Positions 1 through 5,101 of a DNA stretch of 5,101 nucleotides are shown piece after piece (the first letter of the stretch is position 1; each line of letters opens with the position of its first letter). The position numbers and the translations under genes are program-made. This DNA is from Acidobacteriaceae bacterium (lineage in GTDB: Bacteria > Acidobacteriota > Terriglobia > Terriglobales > Acidobacteriaceae): assembly GCA_003151875.1 (NCBI GenBank), contig PLYW01000018.1, forward strand, positions 1 through 5,101. Direction: 5' to 3'. The notes under the pieces were generated by a model. That model saw only the letters and a program-made list of their open reading frames with translations. It did no database searches and was not told the origin of the DNA.

Positions 1-1
1 C

Positions 2-112
2 CGGCTCCTGTTCCCCTTGCCGAATGGAGGGGCGAGCGGGGATAACGGAATCGTGCGTTGCAAGGAACGACTCGGTGGCCTGCTGAAGTACTATGAGCGG
101 GAAACGGCATGA
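2..112 (+). CDS. C-terminal fragment of an integrase-core (rve/DDE) transposase
   Basis: The reading frame is open from the window edge to a TGA at 110-112 and gives 36 residues ending in RCKERLGGLLKYYERETA. A terminal pattern of the form C-x-(E/S)-R-LGGLL-(K/R)-(F/Y)-Y-x-R-x-A followed by the stop is, from memory, typical of a family of insertion-sequence transposases with a C-terminal rve (RNase H-like DDE) domain. The segment before it (RLLFPLPN) also fits the linker that follows their catalytic domain. The catalytic DDE residues lie upstream of the window, so it is unknown whether the gene is intact. No terminal inverted repeat could be identified between the stop and the intron remnant that follows. 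It has no functional link to the genes downstream and marks insertion-sequence activity at this locus. The family call rests on a short tail only. Confidence 0.65.
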   Translation, partial: RLLFPLPNGGASGDNGIVRCKERLGGLLKYYERETA

Positions 113-210
113 GCCTTCGGTCGGGGGAACTTCCCTTCCTTGGAAGCAAAGATGAGTTTCTTGACCATAAGAGATCCCCGCGAGGGTAAGAGTACCGATG
201 CGGGGCACAG

Positions 211-267
211 GGACGGAGCAGTCCGTAGTAGGGATGAAGGCTCTGTAATGGAGCTGGACCGAAGGGG
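211..267 (+). ncRNA. Group II intron domain III-like region
   Basis: Two small hairpins can be drawn. One is GGAC (211-214) with GTCC (221-224). The other is GCTC (240-243) with GAGC (251-254), closing a loop that contains GTAAT. They are followed by a purine-rich GACCGAAGGGGC segment. The phrase GTAGTAGGGATGAAG...GTAATGGAGCTGG matches my memory of the domain III region just upstream of the reverse transcriptase ORF in bacterial group II introns. The assignment is by similarity of sequence style and position, without an alignment. In the intact ribozyme this domain stimulates catalysis. Here it is a relic. Confidence 0.45.
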
Positions 268-306
268 CTGCGGTATCCCGCCAAGGGCAGGTGGCCAACC
301 GGTGAC

Positions 307-348
307 GGGAGGAGCCGCATGACCAAGGCAAAGCCGTTGGACAACTGA
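307..348 (+). pseudogene. Deleted group II intron reverse transcriptase/maturase ORF: RBS, start codon and nine codons only
   Basis: A strong Shine-Dalgarno sequence, GGGAGGAG (307-314), lies four bases before ATG 319-321. The frame reads MTKAKPLDN and then hits TGA at 346-348. Many intron-encoded proteins start with a very similar phrase (MT-x-AKP-x-x-I...) before the reverse transcriptase domain. The start site is therefore preserved, but about 400-600 residues of reverse transcriptase, maturase and optional endonuclease are gone. The deletion joins the 5' end of the ORF to sequence about 20 nt before domain V. The alternative is an intron that naturally lacks an ORF and has a chance start codon. 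The good ribosome binding site and the family-like N-terminus favour an internal deletion. Confidence 0.5.
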
Positions 349-367
349 GCCAACAGCCGGATACTGG

Positions 368-401
368 GAGCCGGATGAGCCGAGAGGTTCACGTCCGGTT
401 C
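368..401 (+). ncRNA. Group II intron domain V (catalytic hairpin)
   Basis: This is a textbook 34-nt domain V. The lower stem GAGCCGGA (368-375) pairs with TCCGGTTC (394-401) over all eight positions, with one G-T wobble. A two-base bulge, CG (392-393), follows on the 3' strand. The upper stem TGAGCC (376-381) pairs with GGTTCA (386-391), and a GAGA tetraloop of GNRA type (382-385) closes it. The conserved AGC catalytic triad is at 369-371. Domain V binds the two catalytic metal ions in the splicing reaction and is the most conserved part of the intron. No disabling change is visible, so this part of the intron is recent or still under constraint. Confidence 0.92.
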
Positions 402-402
402 T

Positions 403-438
403 GAGAGAGCGCGGTGGTGAAACTCCGCCGCGCCACTC
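403..438 (+). ncRNA. Group II intron domain VI (branch-point hairpin)
   Basis: Directly after domain V, GCGCGG (409-414) pairs with CCGCGC (428-433). The stem continues with T415-G427, G416-C426 and G417-C425 and is capped by the loop 418-424. Below it, GAG (405-407) can pair with CTC (436-438), leaving A435 unpaired. This A sits where the bulged branch-point adenosine belongs, about seven bases before the expected 3' splice site near 442. The placement follows the usual geometry of the domain. The exact 3' end of the intron cannot be fixed without the 5' exon. Confidence 0.75.
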
Positions 439-442
439 GCCC

Positions 443-646
443 GAAATCAGGGTGACCAGGGCATGAGGGCAGGAGAGGTGTTTGTGAAATGCACTGAAAA
501 GACAGGATTTCCCGGTTTTGGATTTTCCTGGCAGGGCGACAACCCCGATTTGCGGGACCGAAGACGGCTCCCGGAGGAAAGAATGCAACTTGCAGGACCA
601 GAGGATCGCGGCTGGAGATATACTGAATCGAATCCGGGAGTCCAAA
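443..646 (+). other. Leader between intron remnant and SGNH gene; no firm feature
   Basis: About 200 bases separate the 3' end of the intron remnant from the chosen start of the SGNH gene. I see no convincing sigma70 promoter pair, no known riboswitch and no tRNA. There is a strong Shine-Dalgarno-like GGAGG (573-577) before ATG 583, which opens a 71-codon frame running out of phase into the SGNH gene (to 798). It could be a leader peptide or chance. A short imperfect tandem repeat is present: GGATTTCCCGG (505-515) and GGATTTTCCTGG (520-531). The former 3' exon of the intron would begin here but cannot be identified. Confidence 0.4.
636..640 (+). promoter_or_regulatory. Ribosome binding site deciding the SGNH gene start
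   Basis: GGGAG at 636-640 lies six bases before ATG 647, the first ATG in this frame. The frame is open further upstream only from a TTG at 518, and that extension is hydrophilic and unlike a conserved N-terminus. The next ATG at 671 has no Shine-Dalgarno sequence but would also place the basic KQNRNR stretch right before the first membrane segment. Confidence 0.55.
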
Positions 647-2530
647 ATGGAAATCCCGGTTTATACAACGATGAAACAGAATCGCAATCGCATTGTGATA
701 TTCCTTCTTATTCTGCAGCTTATGCTGATTTGCGTGATAACCAGGAAGTGGCTGCTTGTAAGTACGCAGAGGTTATATTTGGAAGACCGGAAGGATGACG
801 GCAGACAGGGAGTAGCCTGGCAACGGTTCGTAGTGGAGAACGGGTCCGTATTGCCACAGATTATTACTCGCAACAATGCCCATACCATCTTCGAAATCAA
901 TCCCTGGACGAGGTCCACCCTTCAGTTCCGAGCCACACCAACCGGCCCTGCGGCGTATGAAATCTATTTGCTGAGGAATGGCGCCAGGCAGCTGCTTCAG
1001 AAGAACGAATTGTCCGGTCCGACTTCGGGGTCAGTGTCACTGCCGGTAGGCCGGGAAAGCCTCGCGATTGAAAATCGCGGCGCGGTAACCTGGTCCGACC
1101 CGCGAGTGGTTTCAGAGCTTCACCTCGTTCCTTACTTCGCCGCGCTCGCCGTCTTATTTCTGCTGACCTGTTCGATTAAACGCAGCAGTGCGCTCCCCAC
1201 GGCAGCGAAACAAGCAAGCTTAGTGGCCGGTTCGGTTTTAGTAACCTTACTGCTTGTCGAGTTCACCGCCCATCTTCTGAGCGGTGTGTTGCCTTATTCG
1301 GTTATCGATAGTCGCCACAACCTCGGAGCGTTCCGTATGGATCCAAGATGGCAGCTATCTGCCCGATACGGAAAAAGACTGCAGCCGAACTCGAATTCAT
1401 TGACCGAACGCGAATATGGCGACTTGGTGGAAATGGCGGTAATTCCCGCTGATGTGAGTCAGGCCACCCGAGTCCGCTATCCTGTGCAAACAGATCGCGA
1501 AGGATTCCGCAACCCATTTACGCGAGAGCATATTGTAGTCGCCGCCTTGGGCGACTCTTTCACGGATGCCCTGCAGCTTCCGGTCGAACAGGCCTGGCCT
1601 GCACAGCTAGAGCGGATACTCGGCACGCCGGTCCAAAATTACGGCACCGCGGGCTTTGGGCCGCAGCAGGAACTGTATGTTATGCAGGATTATGCTATCC
1701 ATCACGGGGCTCGCGTTGTGGTGGTGGCGTATTTCGCGGGTAACGATATTTTCGATGCGGAATCGTTCGCGCGGTTCGAGCAGTCAGGGGCCGAAGCCGC
1801 TGAAATCCCCGGCTGGAAGATCCGGAAGTTCGTAGAGCGTTATGAGACGCTCTACACCTATACGCTAACACGCATTGCCTTGAAGCGGATGGGATGGTCC
1901 GATGTGAGAACGGCCAGACTCCCCAATCTGACGGCGCGGAACGCTCTCCAGGTAGTCGCGGCAGCCGCCGATCCCGCTGTGCCGCCGCGCGCCTACTTTG
2001 ATCGTGGGATGTTCCACGTGCCCATCCATGGGCACGACATGTCTTTTGCGTTAATGCCAGCTTACCTGCGCACGCTGAACTACTCGAAAGGCTGGTTGGA
2101 GACAACCCCCGGTTGGGACTTGACGCGACGGACGTACAAGGAAATGAAACGCCTCGCGGACCAAAATGGCGCCACCCTCGTAGTCATGTTTATCCCTTTT
2201 AAGAGCCAGATTTATTTGCCGATGTTGCAGGGTGTTTTCTCAGATGAAGACCTGAACCGCAATTTTGGTTTTTATTTTCAAGAGAACAAAACCGATGCGG
2301 ATGTAAGAACTATGACCAAAAACCGGCTGGCCCAAAACGAAATGATGCGAGGCTTGTGTAAAGAAGCCGGCATACCTTTTCTGGACTTAACCCCGGCCCT
2401 TCAGCATGAGACCGAGCAGGGCAATAGCGTATACTTCCCCGACGATGCTCACTGGAATGCCGCGGGCCAGGAATTGGCAGGTCGCGAATTAGCCAGGTTC
2501 CTGAGACAACACAACCTCGATTTCCGTTAA
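647..2530 (+). CDS. Membrane-anchored SGNH/GDSL-fold hydrolase, AlgX/AlgJ-like O-acyltransferase or esterase
   Basis: The 627-aa product probably transfers or removes an acyl (likely acetyl) group on a polysaccharide or other glycan at the outer face of the inner membrane. All SGNH blocks are present in order: GDSFTDA with nucleophile Ser304, block II NYGTAGFG with Gly333, block III AGND with Asn366, and the C-terminal DDAHWN with Asp599 and His602 of the catalytic triad. The preceding DREGFRNP (283-290) is typical of exopolysaccharide-linked SGNH proteins. Three hydrophobic segments are visible at about 16-31, 163-177 and 190-211. Charges (KQNRNR before the first, KRSS...K between the second and third) suggest an inside N-terminus, an outside beta-rich domain (about 35-155) and an outside SGNH domain. 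No MBOAT partner such as AlgI is in the window. The fold call is firm. The acyl donor, substrate and direction of the reaction are unknown. Confidence 0.85.
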   Translation: MEIPVYTTMKQNRNRIVIFLLILQLMLICVITRKWLLVSTQRLYLEDRKDDGRQGVAWQRFVVENGSVLPQIITRNNAHTIFEINPWTRSTLQFRATPTGPAAYEIYLLRNGARQLLQKNELSGPTSGSVSLPVGRESLAIENRGAVTWSDPRVVSELHLVPYFAALAVLFLLTCSIKRSSALPTAAKQASLVAGSVLVTLLLVEFTAHLLSGVLPYSVIDSRHNLGAFRMDPRWQLSARYGKRLQPNSNSLTEREYGDLVEMAVIPADVSQATRVRYPVQTDREGFRNPFTREHIVVAALGDSFTDALQLPVEQAWPAQLERILGTPVQNYGTAGFGPQQELYVMQDYAIHHGARVVVVAYFAGNDIFDAESFARFEQSGAEAAEIPGWKIRKFVERYETLYTYTLTRIALKRMGWSDVRTARLPNLTARNALQVVAAAADPAVPPRAYFDRGMFHVPIHGHDMSFALMPAYLRTLNYSKGWLETTPGWDLTRRTYKEMKRLADQNGATLVVMFIPFKSQIYLPMLQGVFSDEDLNRNFGFYFQENKTDADVRTMTKNRLAQNEMMRGLCKEAGIPFLDLTPALQHETEQGNSVYFPDDAHWNAAGQELAGRELARFLRQHNLDFR

Positions 2531-2625
2531 GTAAGCGGACATAACGACTGTCCTTTCAGCCTGACAATGCGAGTTGAGCATGTATTCGTATTCGAGGTCG
2601 GGCGGTTCAAAGCTTGCCAGTCGAC

Positions 2626-2658
2626 TTGAGAATTGGGATGATCCACTCTAATTATAAG
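2626..2658 (+). promoter_or_regulatory. Weak promoter candidate in the gap before the carbamoylation operon
   Basis: The 169-bp gap between the SGNH gene and the next gene is long for an operon made of tightly packed genes. It contains TTGAGA (2626-2631) and the A+T-rich TATAAG (2653-2658) in an otherwise GC-rich context. The spacing of 21 bp is longer than the sigma70 optimum of 17, so this is only a candidate. No rho-independent terminator with a U-tract is visible after the SGNH stop, so read-through from upstream is also possible. The rest of the gap (2531-2625 and 2659-2699) shows nothing I can name. Confidence 0.2.
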
Positions 2659-2699
2659 ATCTTGCGCACAGTTCATCCTCTGACAGAAAAGGGATCTCA

Positions 2700-2879
2700 A
2701 TGGGCTTTTTGAAGACGATCGGCCACCGTTTCGGGATTGCGGGGGAATTGTTCGCTTTCTTTTGGAGCAACAAGCGCTGGTGGATGACGCCAATTCTCAT
2801 CACGCTCGGCCTGTTCGCGATCCTGTTGATCCTGGCGCAGAGCTCCGCGATTGCTCCGTTCATCTACTCATTCTTCTAG
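2700..2879 (+). CDS. DUF5989 / SxtK-like membrane miniprotein
   Basis: The 59-aa product starts MGFLKTIGHRFGIAGELFAF, continues with a basic-aromatic patch SNKRWW (23-28), and has one hydrophobic segment at about 31-48 followed by the tail AQSSAIAPFIYSFF. The layout (amphipathic helix, K/R-K/R-W-W, one membrane helix, then the (A/S)-x-(I/L)-APFIY end) matches what I know of DUF5989 proteins. These are roughly 50-60 aa long and almost always encoded next to a NodU/CmcH-type carbamoyltransferase. SxtK of the saxitoxin cluster is a comparable small protein. The biochemical role is unknown. A membrane anchor or adaptor for the carbamoyltransferase is my inference. ATG 2700 is preceded by AAAAGGGA with suitable spacing. 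The stop is seven bases before the next start, so the two are surely co-transcribed. Confidence 0.8.
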   Translation: MGFLKTIGHRFGIAGELFAFFWSNKRWWMTPILITLGLFAILLILAQSSAIAPFIYSFF

Positions 2880-2886
2880 GGGTGCC

Positions 2887-3114
2887 ATGCAACAGTTGAA
2901 GAGGTTATGGGCTGCCTGGAAGCGGATCGCCCATGCGATTGGCAATTTTCAAGCCCGTATCCTGCTAACGATCATCTATGCCGTTTTGATATTGCCTTTC
3001 GGCCTAGCTGTTCGTTTCTTTTCCGATTCCTTGAGCACCAAGAAACGCCCCGTCAAGTGGTTGGACCACCCCAAGGTGGCGAACAACTTGGAACAGGCCC
3101 GTCACCAAGGCTGA
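2887..3114 (+). CDS. Small single-TM protein of the carbamoyltransferase operon (SxtJ-like position)
   Basis: This is a 75-aa protein of unknown biochemical function. An N-terminal basic, amphipathic stretch (MQQLKRLWAAWKRIAHAIGN) is followed by one hydrophobic helix at about 24-43. A charged tail then contains KKRPVKW (52-58) and ends in NLEQARHQG. Small proteins with this plan (W-x-x-(W/F)-K-K/R-x-A-H near the N-terminus, one helix, then a W in a polar tail and a final ARR/ARH-Q motif) sit between DUF5989 and carbamoyltransferase genes in many bacteria. It is shorter than SxtJ, so I do not apply that name. ATG 2887 was chosen over an upstream in-frame ATG at 2851 because AGGGG (2878-2882) precedes it and the longer form would overlap the previous gene. 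The stop lies one base before the next start, indicating translational coupling. Confidence 0.75.
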   Translation: MQQLKRLWAAWKRIAHAIGNFQARILLTIIYAVLILPFGLAVRFFSDSLSTKKRPVKWLDHPKVANNLEQARHQG

Positions 3115-3115
3115 C

Positions 3116-4894
3116 ATGAATATCCTGGGAATTTCCTGCTACTACCATGATGCTGCGGCTGCCCTGCTGCAGGATGGACAATTGATCGCTGCCGCCGAAG
3201 AGGAGCGCTTCACCCGCATCAAGCACGACTTCAACTTCCCCAACCAGGCAATCAAGTTCTGCCTGGAGAGCGGAGGAATCAAGGGTGAGAACGTGGATTA
3301 CGCGGTCTTCTATGAGAAGCCGTTCCGCAAGTTTGACCGCATCTTGATGACCGTCCTGCAAACCTATCCCCAGTCCTACAAGGTCTTCCGCGAGTCCATG
3401 ATCACGTGGATGATCGACAAGCTGTGGGTGGGCTCCAAGATTGCCGAGAAGTTGGGAATACCGCGGGACCGGGTGCTGTATTGCGACCATCACCTGTCCC
3501 ATGCCGCCAGCGCGTTCTTATGTTCGCCGTATCAGGAAGCGGCCATCCTCACTGTGGATGGAGTGGGCGAGTGGGTGACGGGCACCTGGGGCGTCGGACG
3601 CGGCAACCAGATTGAGATGCGCAAGCAGATGCTTTTCCCCCATTCTTTGGGACTGCTCTACAGCGCATTCACCGCATTCCTGGGATTCGAAGTCAATGAG
3701 GGAGAATATAAAGTCATGGGGATGGCGCCCTACGGCCAACCCCGCTATGTCGAAAAGGTCTGGAAACTGATCCGGCAGGAGTCTGACGGCTCTTTCTCCC
3801 TGGACATGGATTATTTCTGCTTCCCTCATTCTACAAGCCGGACCTTCAACGGTCGATTCACCCAGTTGTTCGGCGAACCTCGTCCCCCGAAGATGCTGTT
3901 CTTCACCGCCGCCTCCGGATTTCCCACCTACTTTGGCGATCCTCCGGCGAACTTCAACGAGCTCTGTAAGCTGAACCAGCATTACGCCGACATCGCCTCC
4001 AGCATTCAGCAGGTCACCGAAGAGGTTTTGCTGGGAATGGCGCGAAATCTCCAGCGAGAGACAGGATTGAAGAGACTCTGCATGGCGGGAGGAGTGGCCC
4101 TGAATAGTGTTGCCAACCAGCGCCTCATGCGAGAGGCCGGCTTTGAGGAACTGTTCATTCAGCCTGCCGCCGGCGATGGTGGCGGCGCTCTGGGCGCCGC
4201 CTTGTGGGCCGACAACATGTTGCTGGGGAATCCGCGGCGTTTTCGCATGGACCATGCTTACTGGGGAAAAGCCTATAGTCCGTCGGAAGTGCGGGACTTT
4301 CTCGATAAAAATGCGATCCCTTATCAAAATATTATGGATGACGATCGGCTCCTCGATATGGTGGTTGAGCGTTTGCAACAGGGGAAGGTGATTGGGTGGT
4401 TCCAGGGCCGCTTCGAGTGGGGCCCGCGCGCCTTGGGGAACCGCAGCATTCTCGCTGATCCTCGTAATCCTGCGATGAAGGACATCGTCAACACCAAAAT
4501 TAAATTTCGCGAGCCTTACCGTCCTTTTGCCCCGTCGGTACTGGCCGAGTGCGCCGAGCGGTTCTTTGATCTGCCAAACGCAATCGAGCATTATCCAGCG
4601 CGCTACATGCTCTATGTCGTTCCAGTGCGTCCCAGCAAGCAGAGCTTGTTACCGGCAATCACTCACGTGGATGGCACGGGGCGTTTGCAGACCGTCTTTC
4701 GCGATGTCAGCCCGCGCTATTCGGGATTGATCGAACGCTTTGGGCAAGCCACCGGTGTGCCAGCCGTGCTCAACACCTCCTTTAACCTCAAGGGTGAGCC
4801 GATCGTGAACACGCCCGCCAACGCCTTCAATACCTTCACCAAGAGCGAAATGGACACCCTGGTTCTCGGAAATTTCCTTGTCGAGAAGGAATAA
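3116..4894 (+). CDS. O-carbamoyltransferase of the NodU/CmcH/TobZ/SxtI family
   Basis: The 592-aa cytosolic enzyme should activate carbamoyl phosphate with ATP to carbamoyl-adenylate and transfer the carbamoyl group to a hydroxyl of a sugar, antibiotic or similar acceptor. The length is normal for the family. The N-terminal Kae1-like domain starts MNILGISCYYHDAAAAL and carries AAEEERFTRIKHD, HHLSHA (125-130), TVDGVGEW (146-153), GGVALNS (325-331) and GDGGGALGAA (353-362). By analogy with Kae1 and TobZ, the HxxxH pair His125/His129 with Asp148 and Asp354 would bind the metal. The C-terminal YrdC-like domain has GWFQGRFEWGPRALGNRS (427-444), FREPYRPFAPS (464-474) and TSFNLKGEPIV (554-564), and ends VLGNFLVEKE. 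All key motifs are present with no frameshift. It is the last gene of the tight operon. The acceptor cannot be told from the sequence. A polysaccharide or glycolipid is suggested by the SGNH gene upstream. Confidence 0.95.
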   Translation: MNILGISCYYHDAAAALLQDGQLIAAAEEERFTRIKHDFNFPNQAIKFCLESGGIKGENVDYAVFYEKPFRKFDRILMTVLQTYPQSYKVFRESMITWMIDKLWVGSKIAEKLGIPRDRVLYCDHHLSHAASAFLCSPYQEAAILTVDGVGEWVTGTWGVGRGNQIEMRKQMLFPHSLGLLYSAFTAFLGFEVNEGEYKVMGMAPYGQPRYVEKVWKLIRQESDGSFSLDMDYFCFPHSTSRTFNGRFTQLFGEPRPPKMLFFTAASGFPTYFGDPPANFNELCKLNQHYADIASSIQQVTEEVLLGMARNLQRETGLKRLCMAGGVALNSVANQRLMREAGFEELFIQPAAGDGGGALGAALWADNMLLGNPRRFRMDHAYWGKAYSPSEVRDFLDKNAIPYQNIMDDDRLLDMVVERLQQGKVIGWFQGRFEWGPRALGNRSILADPRNPAMKDIVNTKIKFREPYRPFAPSVLAECAERFFDLPNAIEHYPARYMLYVVPVRPSKQSLLPAITHVDGTGRLQTVFRDVSPRYSGLIERFGQATGVPAVLNTSFNLKGEPIVNTPANAFNTFTKSEMDTLVLGNFLVEKE

Positions 4895-5056
4895 CGGCTA
4901 ATACCTCAAATCGGCACATCGTGTGAAGCGCTTTCAGCGGTCGACCGGCGGCGTTTGTCGTAAATCTGGGTTGATTGCCCTCAGTGCCGTCGTCTCTCTT
5001 GCTACGCGTTATGCCGGAGCAGCAGACATCGCGTATGGTCAAAAATCTCAAACACT
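4895..5056 (+). other. Non-coding stretch after the operon; no terminator seen
   Basis: No plausible gene on either strand. A perfect 10-bp palindrome CGGTCGACCG (4938-4947) and the palindrome AAGCGCTT (4926-4933) lie close together, but neither has a loop or a following T-run, so they are not a convincing rho-independent terminator. They could be a protein-binding site or chance in GC-rich DNA. A rho-dependent end of the operon would fit. Confidence 0.4.
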
Positions 5057-5086
5057 TTGAAAAGGCTTGGTTTCCAGTCTCATAAT
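5057..5086 (+). promoter_or_regulatory. Sigma70-like promoter reading out of the window
   Basis: TTGAAA (5057-5062) matches the -35 consensus at five of six positions. CATAAT (5081-5086) matches the -10 consensus at five of six. The spacer is 18 bp. The site lies in an A+T-rich pocket after the operon. Transcription would begin near 5093 and run into whatever lies to the right, suggesting that a new transcription unit on the + strand starts there. It rests on consensus matching only. Confidence 0.45.
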
Positions 5087-5101
5087 TTCCTCGCACAGCT
5101 G

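Larger units (their letters stand above)
170..442 (+). mobile_element. 3' remnant of a bacterial group II intron (domains III-VI, protein ORF deleted)
   Basis: Group II introns are self-splicing retroelements with six RNA domains and a reverse transcriptase/maturase encoded in domain IV. Here a complete domain V (368-401) is followed by a domain VI hairpin. Upstream is a region that looks like domain III, with small hairpins and the purine-rich motif typical of bacterial introns (about 211-267). Between them sits only a short domain IV with a nine-codon ORF stub. Domains I and II, which carry the exon-binding sites and the 5' splice site and usually span several hundred bases, are missing or replaced by the transposase remnant upstream. 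The element therefore cannot splice or move by itself. The left boundary (about 113-175) is uncertain. The right boundary at about 440-443 is set by the usual 7-8 nt between the branch-point adenosine and the 3' splice site. Confidence 0.75.

Noticed and set aside
140..322. 60-codon + strand frame starting at TTG in the intron remnant
   Set aside because: It is a translation of the intron RNA upstream of the deleted reverse transcriptase start. Such frames are often annotated as hypothetical proteins but the sequence is explained by RNA domains.
525..580. Possible riboswitch-like stems in the GC-rich leader
   Set aside because: Some GGG/CCC pairings can be drawn, but no conserved core of a c-di-GMP, cobalamin or other known riboswitch class could be matched.
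91..645. 184-codon open frame on the - strand across the intron remnant
   Set aside because: It runs antisense through structured intron RNA (domains III-VI). The product is low-complexity Ser/Pro/Arg-rich sequence with no family resemblance.
518..646. In-frame N-terminal extension of the SGNH gene to a TTG at 518
   Set aside because: The 43 extra residues are hydrophilic and unlike a signal or conserved domain. ATG 647 has a better ribosome binding site and leads directly into the first membrane helix.
1695..2105. 136-codon - strand frame
   Set aside because: It is contained in the SGNH gene. The product is Arg/Ser/Pro-rich with no domain.
3053..3502. 149-codon - strand frame
   Set aside because: It overlaps the end of the 75-aa gene and the start of the carbamoyltransferase antisense, with no family resemblance.
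3518..4591. Long open frame (357 codons) on the - strand
   Set aside because: It lies entirely inside the carbamoyltransferase gene, whose motifs are all intact. The - strand translation shows no recognisable domain and is a shadow of GC-rich codon use.
4836..5096. 86-codon - strand frame over the region after the operon
   Set aside because: It starts with a non-ATG codon at the window edge, overlaps the carbamoyltransferase tail antisense, and its composition looks random. No Shine-Dalgarno sequence supports it.
1..5101. CRISPR array, tRNA or rRNA genes
   Set aside because: No regularly spaced repeats, no cloverleaf with a T-loop signature and no rRNA signature sequences were seen on either strand.

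Overview
The window looks like a piece of a bacterial chromosome, GC-moderate and probably Gram-negative. The membrane topology of the SGNH protein puts its catalytic domain outside the inner membrane, and the gene set resembles surface-polysaccharide or secondary-metabolite tailoring loci of environmental bacteria. The transposase tail is of a type I associate with Acidobacteriota, Planctomycetota and similar soil or sediment bacteria. That is only an impression, and no phylum can be fixed from this sequence.

Layout. Positions 1-112 hold the last 36 codons of an integrase-core (rve/DDE) transposase cut by the window edge. From about 170 to about 442 lies the 3' part of a bacterial group II intron: a domain III-like region, a domain IV collapsed to a nine-codon stub of the intron-encoded protein, then a complete domain V and domain VI. 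Positions 443-646 are a non-coding leader. All genes after this are on the + strand: a three-TM SGNH-fold O-acyltransferase/esterase-like protein (647-2530), a 169-bp gap, a 59-aa DUF5989/SxtK-like membrane miniprotein (2700-2879), a 75-aa single-TM protein (2887-3114), and a 592-aa NodU/CmcH/TobZ-type O-carbamoyltransferase (3116-4894). The last 207 bp are non-coding as far as can be seen and contain a good sigma70-like promoter pointing out of the window.

How the genes may work together. The last three genes are packed with gaps of 7 bp and 1 bp and form one translational unit. It resembles the carbamoyltransferase plus SxtJ/SxtK-type small-protein sets known from the saxitoxin cluster and many uncharacterised loci. 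The carbamoyltransferase should transfer a carbamoyl group from carbamoyl phosphate, through carbamoyl-adenylate, to a hydroxyl of a sugar or other small molecule in the cytosol. The two miniproteins may hold it at the membrane. The SGNH protein upstream has its catalytic domain predicted outside the membrane and could add or remove an acyl group on the same glycan or lipid-linked product. The shared substrate is inference. The main points for follow-up are this carbamoylation/acylation module and the mobile-element wreckage directly upstream of it.
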